Below are positions 33,426-45,109 of a stretch of DNA of 64,000 nucleotides, piece after piece; the stretch's first letter is position 1; each line of letters starts with the position of its first letter. Under the pieces are notes generated by a model that was not told the DNA's origin, did not search any database, and saw only the letters and a program-made list of their open reading frames with translations. Origin of the DNA: Aquanectria penicillioides (Eukaryota; Ascomycota; Sordariomycetes; Hypocreales; Nectriaceae). The stretch lies in assembly GCA_003415625.1 (NCBI GenBank), contig PYIU01000003.1, forward strand, positions 2,046,001-2,110,000, read 5' to 3'. The translations under genes and the position numbers were made by a program.

Positions 33426-35820
33426 ATAATTATAATTATAATTATAACTATAATAGTTTATATATATTATAGGCCTATTATAGCTTTTATATTAATATTT
33501 ATATAGATATTAAAATATTAAGCTAGCTGCATTAAAGTAAGAAATGCTAAACTATTCTTAAGGGCAGTATAGAATTTACTCTATTTTATATATATTATAT
33601 AAATAATAAAAAATAAAAAGAAAGATCTATATTAGGATTAAGCTAATAAATTATACCCTTTTACTATAACTTTAAGTAGCTAATAGTAATAAATATTAAA
33701 ACTAATAGCTATATTATTTATATTTATATATATAAGCTATATAAGCTATTGCTATATTTAATAAAAATTAATACTTAAGTACTAATAGTTGCTTTATAGA
33801 AAGGAATAGTTATAATAAATACTTTTTAGTTTTAACTTAAGTTTATTATTAATATAATTTATTAAATAAAAAAGCTTTAATAATTAAAGGCTAAAGCTAT
33901 TTAAATTAAAAAAAGGCAATTTAAATATACTTTTAAGCTATATTTATAGTTTTAACTATAGATTTTAATATTAATTAATTCTATAAGCTAATTAATAAAG
34001 TTAATTATATAGCTATAGCTTTTAAAAGCTTAATAGCTATATTGCCTTTTTTAATTAAAGGGATTAAGGCTATTTAAAGATAGATAATATTAAAAAGTAA
34101 TAATAATAATAAATAAAATTAATCTTAATATAGATTTATATTAATTAATATTAATAATAAAGACTAAAGTTTAATATAATTCTTTAAGTAATAGCTTAAG
34201 CTTAAATAAAGCTAAAAAAGAATTAAAGTAAAAAAGGCTAAAAAATAAAAATAATAATAATAATAAAAAAAATAAAAAATTTAATAAAATAGATTTTATA
34301 TTTTTTAAAAAGAATATAAACTTAAAGTAAATAGTATTATTAAAATAAATAAATATAAATTAAATATAGCAATAAATAAAGATAAAGTTTAAAATAAAGC
34401 TAAAGTAAAGATCTAGCTATTAAAAAAGTAAGCTTTAATATATTATTTATATAATAAATTAGTTTTTTCTTTTTTTTAAAAGGGGTTTTTTTAGATATAT
34501 TAACTTTCTTTTTAATAAAAGAGTTAAAGTACTTAAATAAAAAAATTATTAAAAGATAAAGGCAATATAAAAATAAATATATTTTAAATTAAATATAATT
34601 TAATAGCTAGCTTATAGTATAATATAATATATAAATAGACTAGCTATTTAATAAAGTAATATATAGTTTAGGCTTTAAATAAATATTACTTAAGTTTAAA
34701 AAGGTTATAAAGTAAATTAAATAAAGTTTCCTTTTAGCTTAAGTAAAGTATGCAATATAATATAATATAGCTAATTATTTTAATAGTATTTTTATATTAG
34801 CATTAAGGTATATTTATTTTAAAATCCTTTCTTTAAAAAAGAAATCCTTAAAGTTTAATATATTTTATTTATATTTAAATAAATAAAAAGCTTTTATACT
34901 TTTTAAATTCTTTATATAAATAAATAGTTTTTTTTATATAAAATAAAATTTTTTTAGCTATTTTTATTTTATTATTTATATATTATTTATAAAATTTATA
35001 TTTAATTTATTTTTAATAGTATTTTTAATTAATTAATATTTAATTTTTAATTAAATTTTAATTCTTTTTATATTTTTTATTAAAAAGCTAATTAATAAAC
35101 TATTTTTTTATATTTTTATATTAATTTATATTAAAGGCTATTATAATAATAGTAATAAATTTAATATATTATTAATATAATTATAAATTTTTTTTTTTTA
35201 ATACTTTAAGCTTAAAGCTAGCCTTAAAATTAAATAAATTATTTATTAAAATATATATTAAATAAAGGGATTTTAAGCTTACTTTTTAGCAATTTAATTA
35301 AAGTAACTTTATAGCCTCTTTTAATAATATAAAAAGCTTAAATCTATTTAATAAATAAGGCTTTAGCAATCCCTTTTAAATTATTATCTCTTTTTATTAA
35401 AGAATAATATATATTAATACTATAAGCAATTATAGATTTAATTATATATATATATATTATATAAGCAGCCTTAAGGTTTATTCTTTATATACTTACTATA
35501 AAGGCAATAAAGGCTTACTTTTAGCGCTTAAATTTTCCTTTAAGCTTAAAGATATATAGGCCCTAAAGTAGCTTTTTATATAGCTATAATCTAAAAAAAT
35601 AATATAATTTTTTATAGCTAAATTATATTATAAATAAAAGTTAATTAAACTTAATGCCTTTAATATTAATAAAAGAAATAAAGAAATTAAGCCTTAATAA
35701 ATTTAAAAATTATATTATTAATAAAGACCTAAAATATATATATTATTTATATAGCTTTAAGTTATATTTAAATCTTTATTATATTTTTTTTAAATATAAA
35801 TATATTTATATTATTAATAA
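33196..35820 (+). repeat. Family A repeat, copy A, left part
   Basis: This stretch is the reverse complement, with RIP differences, of about 46770-49480 (copy B). It contains (ATT)n and (TATAAT)n runs near 33395-33450 and a short open frame (35654-35848) whose start MPLILIKEIKKLSLNKF is shared by copy B on its strand. Treating TAA/TAG as mutated Gln codons on this strand gives long charged stretches, so this is probably the coding strand of an old transposon. I could not recognise a transposase or reverse transcriptase. The copy is interrupted at 35820 by SINE-1 and continues at 42301. Confidence 0.6.
35811..35820. repeat. Target site duplication, left of SINE-1
   Basis: TTATTAATAA here is repeated at 42301-42310, directly after the SINE-1 tail. 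The match extends to 13 bp if ATA next to the tail is counted. It marks SINE-1 (with the Copia element inside it) as one insertion into family A. Confidence 0.8.
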
Positions 35821-36223
35821 CCCTTATAGTAAAGTGGTTACTGCCTAAAAGCCCTTAAAGTAAAGGGAGTGGGTTCGAATCTCGCTAGGGCATCTCTTTT
35901 TACCTGCTTGGGATTGGTCCACTCAAGCAGGGCAAGGGGAACTTAAAAGCAGCCTAGCCCACGGCTAGTAGCGAAAAACTCAGCCGCATCCAGAGCGTTA
36001 TCCCGGCAAGCCCAACCTGCAACAGTAAGGCTATAGGTTTAGGCGGGGCCTATAAGAGCCTAGCCCCGCGGCTCTTGAATAAACCTGGGCCGCGACCGGA
36101 GCGTAAGATCCTTAGCAATTTCTCTAGCTATAAATCTTAGGTACAATAATATGCTATTCCTATAGGGCCAATTGGTAGTATAGTTATTATAAGCGGAAGC
36201 AGGAGAAGAAGGTGGTCAATATA

Positions 36224-36451
36224 TATTAAACTTAAGGTATTCTATACACAAGGAAACACCAGGACGCACTTCAAATTATAGAAATGAAGCTTGGAATGAT
36301 TGGATGAAGGTTATATGAATATAATGTAGCTCTATTAGGTCTAGTGCAACCCGACCCCTCTTTTAGAGCCTAAGCAATAAAGTAAGGCTAGGAGGAATAA
36401 AAAGAAGAAAAATAAGAATATATATAATTATATAATTAGTTTAGTTTAACA
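36224..36451 (+). repeat. 5' LTR of Copia-1
   Basis: 228 bp. It shares with the 3' LTR the words GTAGCTCTATTAGGTCTAG, TGCAACCCGA and CTCTTTTAGAGCCT. It differs mainly by C/T and G/A changes. Confidence 0.9.
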
Positions 36452-39400
36452 ATTAAGAGTCTTAAAGCTGTATTTATTAGTATAGCTATAACTATTTAAT
36501 TAAGCTCTAAAAGTAAGAAATGAACCTTATATTTTAATTCTAAACTAAATATATAAGATAACCTCTAAGACCTATATCCTTAATAACCTAAATAATTAAA
36601 AAACCTTTAAATAAAGCTATAAAGTAAAAATCACTATAAAATGAATTAAAAAGCTTAAAATCCTTAAGGACTCTTTTTAGTTTAAGACTACTTAAATTTC
36701 TAAGCCTATAATGCTAATTGCTATAAGATACTTTATAAAAGAGGAAGTTAAGGCTAAAAGCTTAAGATTAAAGTTTATTTAATTAATATAAAGGGCAACT
36801 ATAATAATAGAGCTGCTTTCTAAAGACTAAAAATTGCTAAAATATAAGCTTATAATATTCTATTATAATTAAGAAAAATATAAGATTAAAGTAAATAAAA
36901 TCTATAATATCTTTAATTAAATAATAGAGAAAATAAGCCTTTATTATATTTAAATATATTTATCTATAATAAATAAAGAGAATAATAATAATAATATTAT
37001 AAAATTCTATAATAACCTTAAAGCTATATATAAAATTAATAATGCATTAAGAGGAAAATAAGCTTAAAAATGCTATTTTAAAGTGCTAAAATAGACTTTA
37101 AACCTTAAAATTATTTAAAAAGATTAGATTATTAATTAAAAATAGTTTATAAAGATTATAACTATAAGAAATATTATTAAAGCCTTATACCTAAATGTAT
37201 AGTTTATAGACTTAAAATAATACTTTAAAAGTTACTTTTAAACATTCCTTTAAATTATTAAAGTATAATATAAAGATGCTATTAAAAAAAGTATCTATAT
37301 ATTAATTGCTTTTACTTTAAGTTTTAAATATAAAATTAAAAAAAGAAAAAAGACTAAAAGAAAGTAATATAAAGCTTTAATATAAAAGGGGAACTTTAGA
37401 TCTATATTTTAAGGCTTAAACCTACCTTTTAAAAAATATTTTTATTTAAAGAGCTTATAATTTAAATAACTTAAATTAAAAAAATAAAAATAAACTTTAA
37501 AGGAAGATAATTACTATATTTTATATAGGAAATTATACTTTAATATTAATATCTAAAAGTGCTAGATTGCATTCCTTAAAAATATACTTAAGTAAATAAA
37601 AAGGCAAAAGTAAATAAATAAAAGATAGAAAATATAGTTAAAAGATTAAATTAAAGTTTAGGAACTATATAAAAAGCTTAAAAAGCAAACTATATAATTA
37701 ATTAAGGATTTAAACTAATAATTAATATTATAAATCCTAATTTTAAATTCTATAGCTATTTTCTTTATTTTATATAATAAATATCTATTATAAATCTTAA
37801 TTATATTTAACTTAAGAATAATACTATATATTTTTAATAATAAAAAGAAATTTAAAAATCTTAAACTAGCTCTATTTAATAAAGTTATTTTTATTAGATT
37901 AAAGAACTTTTTAATTTTAAAATATAAAGATATAAAAATTAAAGTTTAAAATCTATAAAGTAAAGCTTATTTTTTTATTTTAAGGTATATTGCTTACTGC
38001 CTATAAATTAAAATAAATTTAGTTTTATTAAAAAGACTCTATTAATATAGTTATTAATAGGATTAAAGAAATAGAGATAATATTTTAAGATATAGAAGTA
38101 AGCAAGCTTTATATAAATTGAAAATTGCTTATAATTAATATATTTTAGATTATAAGCCTATTACTTAAGAATAAAGCTTATTTATAATAAATAAACCTTA
38201 TTATAACTTATAGATACTAAAATATCTATAATAAATAAAAGCTATAAAATAGCACTATTAATTAAATTATTTAGGACCTAAAGCATTAAAATATTTAATT
38301 AACTATACTATTAATATAAAGATTAAAGGCCTAATAATAGTTAAATATAATGCTTATAGATTAAATAAAATAAAATGCTAAAAGTACTATAAACTATAAA
38401 TATAAAGCTTAATTTTTAAAGAGTAAGTTTCTTTAGACTTTTATAACTTTTAATTTAATATAATAAACCTTTTTTTATGCATTATTATAATAGATTATAC
38501 ATTAAGAATGTATTAGGATTACTACTTTAAAAATTAAAGAGAAGAATAATTATTATTAATATTGCAAAACTTTACTTAAATATTAAAAATAAAATATAGA
38601 ATTAAACTTTAAGTAATAGAAATAAATAATAAGCTTTAAAAGAGCAATTTAGTTTATATATAGCTAGATTAAAGAGGAATAGTAGTAGAAGAAAGTGCCC
38701 TTTAAATATAGCAATAGAATAGATTAAAAGAATATTTTAGGGGGATAGTAAAAGAGAAAATAAAAGTTCTTGCAATTAAGAGTAGTCTATTAATTAAATT
38801 ATAGCTAGAGATAGTAAGAATAGTAGTATATTTATTAAATTAAACTCTAAAATAGGGACTTAAGTGGAAAATACTATATAAAAGCTTCTTTTTATTAATT
38901 TAAAGCTTAAATAAGGATTGTAAGCTATAAATTACTTACTTTAGGATAATTAATTGTAAATTATTTGCAATAATTAAAGATATTTAATTAAAAAAGAATT
39001 AACTTGCATTTAAAATAAGCCTAAAGGCTTAAATAGATTATCTTATAGAATATAATTCCTAAAACCTTTTTTGCATTTAAAATCTAATTATTAATTAAGT
39101 ATATATAACTTAAGATATTATTTTTAATAAAGAAAACCTTTTTTTAGTAAATAATGCTAAAATAAGAGAAACTATAGGTAAAAAGACCCTTAAAGAAATA
39201 TAAATATAAATAAAAGCTCTTCTTAATATTAAGTAGGTTAATTAAGTAAATAATACTAATTAACTATAAGATAAGCTTTAAACCATTAAAATAAGCCTTT
39301 AAAATATAGTTAAAGACTTAAAAACTAAAAAGGAGAAGGATATAAATAAACTGTAAATTAAAAATAAAAAATACACTTAATTACAGTTTAAACCCTTTTT

Positions 39401-41874
39401 AACTCTATTAAAAAGTCTAGCTTCTACCTTTTTAGCTTTAGCAATAAAGTAAAGAGGAAAACACCTAATACCTTTAATACTAAATACTAGCTTATAAAGG
39501 GAATAGATTAAGCTCTATTAAGCTTTTTTTATAGAAATAAAAGCTATACTATTTAGAAAATGCAAAAATACTATTATAATTAAGGCAATATATACTAAAA
39601 TTAAATATAAAAAGTATAAATTAAAATATAAGCTATAAAAGAATAAAATAAACTTTATTTAAAAGAAATAAAAACTCTATTAAAAGAACTTACTTTAGGT
39701 ATTAAGTTCTTATAGAAATGTTTTTAGGTATAAGTTTAAGGCTATATTTCTAAAAGTAAAGAAAATATACTTAAAGAGTTATTAGTAAATAAAGTCTTAA
39801 ATTAAAATATTAAAAAGTAAAATTAAGTTTTATAACTTATAATTTATTAACTATATATAGGTATATATATATAAGTTTAATAAATATAGATACTTATAGA
39901 AATATAAAGCTAGACTTATTATTTAAGAAGATTAATAGTAAAAGGTAAGTTCTAAAGAAATATATACTGCTATATTAATAGAAAAATTATTTAAAATACT
40001 ATTTGCAATTATAGTAAGGTTTAATCTTAAAATGCTATAATTTAATGCAATAAATGCATTTATAAATGCAAAACTGCTAATAGATATATTTATAAGACCT
40101 TTATTAGAATATAAAAAGAGCAAAAATAAAGGTTAAGTATTATTATTTAAAAAAGCACTTTATAGATTAAGAATTGCATTTCTTTTATAGTAAATAGAGC
40201 TTAAAATAATATTATAAAATATTAGTTTTAAATTAATCCTTTATAAATTGTATTGCTATAATAGAAATAGAGTTTTTATTTTCTTTTATATAAATAATAT
40301 TATAATAATATATACTAAAAGATATAAATAAATTATAGATAAAGCAATTATAGGTTTAAAGTTAAAATATAAATTAATTAATAGAGGCAAGCTATAGTAG
40401 TTTTTTAGGATAAAGATTATCTAAAAATAAAGTTAAAAATTGATTTAAATAACTTAAAACTTATACTTAAAGAAGATTTATAAATTATGCACTTTAGATA
40501 AAGGAAATGCAACTTTAATAGAGAAAATAGAACTTTTTTTAAATAAGTAAATTGCTAGATAAAGTATAATAAATTAATATAAATAAGTAATTGGCTTAAT
40601 CCTTTATATAGTAATTATTACTTAATTAAATATTGTATTTACTGTATTATATTTTATAAGATTTATAATAAATTTAAGGGAACTATATATAAAGGCAATA
40701 AATTAAGTATTAAATTATCTTTATGCAATTTATTTTCTTACTTTATAGCTTAAAGGCAAAAATAACTTTTTAGTATATAGTAATATATCTTTTACTAATA
40801 ATATATTAGATTAGAAAAGTTTATAAGTATATATAATAAAACTTTTTAATGGATTAATTAAATAGTATATAAATAAATAAAATATAGTTATAATATTAAC
40901 TATAGAGGTAGAACTGCTTGCTTTCTTTTAAGCTATAAAGGAAGGACTCTATTAATAGAGACTATTTATAGAACTTAAAATTAAGCTTTAGAATCCTATT
41001 TTAAAATTTATTTATAATAATTAATAGATAATTAGATTTATTTAAAATCCTTTTAAGAAATTAAAGATTAAGCTTAAATATATTAATATATATAATTATT
41101 AGTTAAGGCAATTTATAATAGTAAGAATAATCTTTATTTTATATAAATAAAGTGTGAAATTAATAGCTAATAGTTTAATAAAATTACTATAAGGCAAATT
41201 ATTTTTTAAGAGCTAAAATTAATTTAGATTTATAGATTTAATAAAATATATTTAAATATAATAAAGTTAAGATTTATAAAAATATATAATTAAGGAAATA
41301 CTAAAAGGCTTATAGCTTTAATATTTAATATTATAAAAATAATAAAGGAATAAAGTATTAATACAATAAAATTTATTAATTTAATGCTACTATAATGGCT
41401 ATTAGCTAAAAGGCAAAACAATAAAATAAGCCATAAAATAGCAAAATAAACTTTAAAATAATTTAATTATTTTATCTACTAAAGATAAGGGTCTTTAGTA
41501 AATAGAAAGGTACTTATAGTACACCTACCTAATACAACTTTAATAGCAATGCATTGCTTATTTATAGGCAAGAATCCTTCTATAAAGACAAAAAGTAAGA
41601 TTAAAGTAAAGTAATTTAAAGAATGCTTCTTATTATAATTTATAACTATTCTATTATTCCTATTTACTAAATAAATAGCATTTATAGAGTAATTAAAAAT
41701 GCCTATATACAATAATAAACATTAAGTAAATAATACTAATAAAAATGCAATAAATATAAAAATAAAATAGAAGCATAAAATAAAGATAGAAAGCTATAAA
41801 TAAGGTATAGAATCGATAAATAAACGGTAAATAAGAAATATATTAGACCTGCCTCTAGTAAATCTAAAGGGGTA
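36452..41874 (+). pseudogene. Copia-1 gag-pol remnant
   Basis: Reading TAA/TAG as mutated Gln or Trp codons, three Copia landmarks appear in order. Around 40030-40090 a stretch resembles the reverse transcriptase motif with NAF-N-A (here INAFINAKL). At 40284-40313 the codons read FYINNIIII, a G-to-A version of FYVDDIIII, the catalytic YVDD box. At about 40910-41110 a region reads ELLAF..AIKEGLYW.RLF followed by NPIL...D/N-N, the RNase H domain. Upstream sequence should hold gag, protease and integrase but is too mutated to place. No intact frame exceeds about 80 codons. Confidence 0.8.
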
Positions 41875-42102
41875 TATTAAACCTAAGGTATTCTATATAT
41901 AGGGAAACACTAGAATGCACTTTGGATTATAGAAATAAAGCTTAAAATGATTGGATAAAGGTTATGTAAATATAATGTAGCTCTATTAGGTCTAGTGCAA
42001 CCCGATCCCTCTTTTAGAGCCTGAGCGATAAAGTAAGGCTGGGAGGAACAAGAAGAAGAAAAACAAGAATACATACAATTATATAACTGGTTCGGTTCAA
42101 CA
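41875..42102 (+). repeat. 3' LTR of Copia-1
   Basis: 228 bp, same length as the 5' LTR. It keeps more C and G (for example CCTGAGCGAT and GGTTCGGTTCAACA), so RIP hit the two LTRs unequally. Confidence 0.9.
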
Positions 42103-42300
42103 ATATGTACTGAACTATAAGAGGCATAACTAGTATCTAACTAATTTTGATCTATAGAGATAAATAAGGGGCTAGTAAGTAAGGGATATAGGGGTTTTTA
42201 TCTAATATCTTATATATACAGTTTTTCCTCTATTGAAAATAGTATAGAAGTATTGCCTATTGCAAGACCTATAGAGTATTATTAAATAAATAAATAAATA

Positions 42301-43949
42301 TTATTAATAAATTTAATTACTATAATTTTAAGGATTTCCTTAAGTATTATATAAAGCCTTAATATAAATAGAATAAAGAAAATAAAGAAAAATAGCAATT
42401 TTTATAGAATTTTAGCTTTAATGCTATAAAGTTTAAAGGAGTTATTATTAAACTAAAAGTATATTAAATACTTAAATAAATAGCTAAAAAGCTAAATTAA
42501 TAATTATTATAAATAGCTTTAATTATAAAGAATAGTAATAAGCCTTTTATAATTAATTAAATTAAAGGCTATAGTAAAGTTTAATTAAAGAAATAATACT
42601 ATTTTACTATAGGCCTATATTATATATATTGCTTTTACTATAACTATAAGGGTAAGCTTAATAAATCTTTAAGGTTTATTTGTTATTTAATTATTAAAAA
42701 GTATATTTAAGTTTTTTATTATTATTATTATTTATTAAGCTATTATTAATTTTATTACTTTATTAATAATATTAAAAAAGAAAATAAATCTATATTTAAA
42801 TACTATATATTTTTAAGCTATTATTTTATTTAATTTAAAAATAATAATAGTAATTATATAATAAAAATAATATAAAAAATACTTAAATATAATATTTATA
42901 TTAATAATAGTAATAAAGGCTTTTAAAAAAGGCTTATTATATACTTTAAGAAAGTTAATAAAGAATTTATTATTATTAAAAGCTTTTTATAATTAAATTT
43001 TAAAAAATAAATATATTAATTTATAGAGTTTAATATAATTTTATATTAAATCTTTAGTATTTTATAGCATTTAATCTATACTTAATAATTATATAATAAG
43101 GTTTATTATAATAGATTTAATATTTTAATTATTTATTTAAAATTTAAAGAAAAAGTATTTTATTAATATAATTGCCTTTTTAATATAGCTTATAGTTAAG
43201 GAATCTTACTTAAGGCAATTAAAAGAAAGAAGCTATAGTAAGGCTAAAGCAATATTACTTTAAAGTTATATCTATCTTTTTAAGTTTTAAAGTTTCTTTT
43301 AGCTATTAATACCTTTTTTTATTTTAGCTTTAAATAAAGTATTATATTAAGCTATATATTTAGCTTTAGCTATATAAGCCTTTTATTTATTACTTACTTT
43401 TTATAGTTTTAATTAATTAATTACTATACTATTATATTATATATATTTTTATATTATTTAAATTAATAAATAGCCTCTAAAGTAGGCTAATTCTATTAGT
43501 TATTATAGCTAGGCTTAAGTTACCTTTATATTAAGGTAATATATTAAGTAATTTAATATAGTTTTTAGATTAGCTATTTAATTGCCTATTTTAACTATTA
43601 TATAAAGGTTATTTTACCTAAAGTTTAATAAAGAATAACTTATACTTTAAGCTTAGCCTTTTTAAGGTTTATTATATATTAATTAAATACTATAAGCTAA
43701 AGGTTTAATAAAAGAGAAAGCAATATATCTATAAAGAACTTAATATATATTTACTATAAAATATAATTAAAGCTACTTAAGTTATAATTAAGGCCTAAAT
43801 AAATAATATAGCTATTCTTTAAGGCTTAAGCTAAATTAAAAGTACTATTTTAATATTATTTACTTTTTAAATTACTATTTTATAAAGGGTTATTAAAGCT
43901 ATATTATAACTTTTATTTAATTATAATAAAAAACTATTTATTATTAATT
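42301..43949 (+). repeat. Family A repeat, copy A, right part
   Basis: Continues copy A after SINE-1: the sequence following the TTATTAATAA duplication matches, in reverse complement, copy B from about 46820 down to about 45240. It shows the same pattern of TAA/TAG for Gln on this strand. The homology to copy B fades near 43900, where SINE-3 is inserted. Confidence 0.6.
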
Positions 43950-44550
43950 TATTTATTTATTTATTTAATAATACTTTATAGATCTTATAATAAGCAATAC
44001 TTTTATACTATTTTTAATAAAAAAAAACTATATATATAAAATATTAAATAAAAACCTTTATATTTTTTATTTATTAATTCTTTATTTATTTTTATAAATT
44101 AAAATTAATTAATTAAATATTAATTATATCTTTTATAGTTTAATATATATTAATTACTTTCTTTTTTTTGCTTTTATTTATAATAATTATACTATTAATT
44201 AGCCCTATAAAAATAATATATTATTATATTTAAAATTTATAGCTAAAAAGACTACTAAAGATTTTATATTTTAGTTATAGCTTAAATTTATTTAAGAGCT
44301 ATAAGGCTAGGCTTTTATAGGCCTTACCTAAACCTATAGCCTTACTATTATAGGTTAGGCTTGCTAGAATAATGCTTTAAAAGTGGCTAAGTTTTTTGCT
44401 ACTAGCTATAGGCTAGGCTACTTTTAAGTTCCTTTTGCCTTACTTAAGTAAATTAATCTTAAGTAAATAAAAAGAGATACTTTAGTGGGATTTAAACTTA
44501 CTCTCTTTACTTTAAGGGCTTTTAGGCAGTAATCACTTTACTATAAGGGG
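43950..44550 (-). mobile_element. SINE-3 (minus strand), strongly RIP-mutated
   Basis: Reverse-complement copy of the SINE: head at 44550 (CCCCTTATAG on the minus strand), tail at 43950. It is flanked by TATTTATTATTAATT at 43935-43949 and 44552-44566, a 15-bp target duplication. Box B is mutated (GGTTTAAATCC) but readable. Confidence 0.85.
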
Positions 44551-45109
44551 TTATTTATTATTAATTAAATAATATTAATATTCTATTTAAGCTTAAATAT
44601 TTAGACTTAAATAAATAGGCTTAAGTTTTATAATAAATAAGTAATTATTTAATATTATTTTTAATAGCTATTTATTTTTAGAATTTAAAAGTAAATAAAA
44701 GTAAAATAAAGAATATTATTACTAAAGGTTAATTTATAAAGAATTTTTTTTTTTTTTTACTTTTATATATAATTTTAGAATTATTATATAAATAAAATTA
44801 TTTTAATTAGCACTTTAAGGTAGCTATTTAGCATTTTAGTCTCTTTATTTTATAGTATTAATTTTTTACTAAAAATATTTAGCAATATTAATTTAATTTA
44901 AAAGGTATAAAAGTAAACTATATTTTTAAGAATTGCCTTTTATATTAATAATATTTAGCTATTAAAAAAAATTAATAGAAAATGCAAAAAGGAATATAAA
45001 ATAGTAGGCTATTATTTCTAAAGATATAAAGGCAATTAAAAATAAAAGCAAAATAAACAATAAAGAGGTAAATAATAATAAAAAGAATATAAATATAAAT
45101 GCAAATATA
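44551..45109. other. AT-rich sequence right of SINE-3, unassigned
   Basis: Starts with the SINE-3 target duplication and ends where the more GC-containing end of copy B begins (CCCCAGCCCCC at about 45110). No homology to the other units was found by eye; a T-run lies near 44746-44758. Confidence 0.4.

Larger units (their letters stand above)
36224..42102 (+). mobile_element. Copia-1: complete but RIP-degraded Ty1/Copia LTR retrotransposon
   Basis: Two 228-bp direct repeats (36224-36451 and 41875-42102) bound 5.4 kb. The LTR ends form a terminal inverted repeat: the end reads GGTTCAACA and the start TATTAAACC, a RIP form of TGTTGAACC. A polypurine tract AAAGGGG lies just before the 3' LTR. 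Flanking ATATA (36219-36223) and ATATG (42103-42107) are the 5-bp target duplication, shown by the uninterrupted SINE-2 sequence. Gene order (integrase region before reverse transcriptase before RNase H) is that of Copia. All frames are broken, so the element is dead. Confidence 0.9.
35821..42300 (+). mobile_element. SINE-1: tRNA-headed SINE interrupted by a Copia element
   Basis: The SINE occupies 35821-36223 and resumes at 42108-42300, about 596 bp without the Copia insert. The head carries a tRNA-like 72-base region with box A-like and box B (GGTTCGAATCTC) sequences, followed by CTCTTTTTACC. The tail ends TATTAAATAAATAAATA. It is flanked by TTATTAATAA duplications. It is partly RIP-mutated compared with SINE-2. 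Confidence 0.85.

Noticed and set aside
33395..33450. CRISPR-like or regularly spaced repeats in the AT-rich block
   Set aside because: These are simple (ATT)n and (TATAAT)n tracts without unique spacers, in a eukaryotic genome.
35821..35895. Functional tRNA gene at the head of SINE-1 (and SINE-2)
   Set aside because: The T-arm is good, but the acceptor stem does not pair properly and the anticodon arm has extra bases. It also sits inside an element with target duplications, so it is a tRNA-derived head, not a working tRNA gene.
41479..41712. 77-codon minus-strand frame in Copia-1
   Set aside because: Antisense to the 3' end of the Copia gag-pol region and not conserved in Copia-2.
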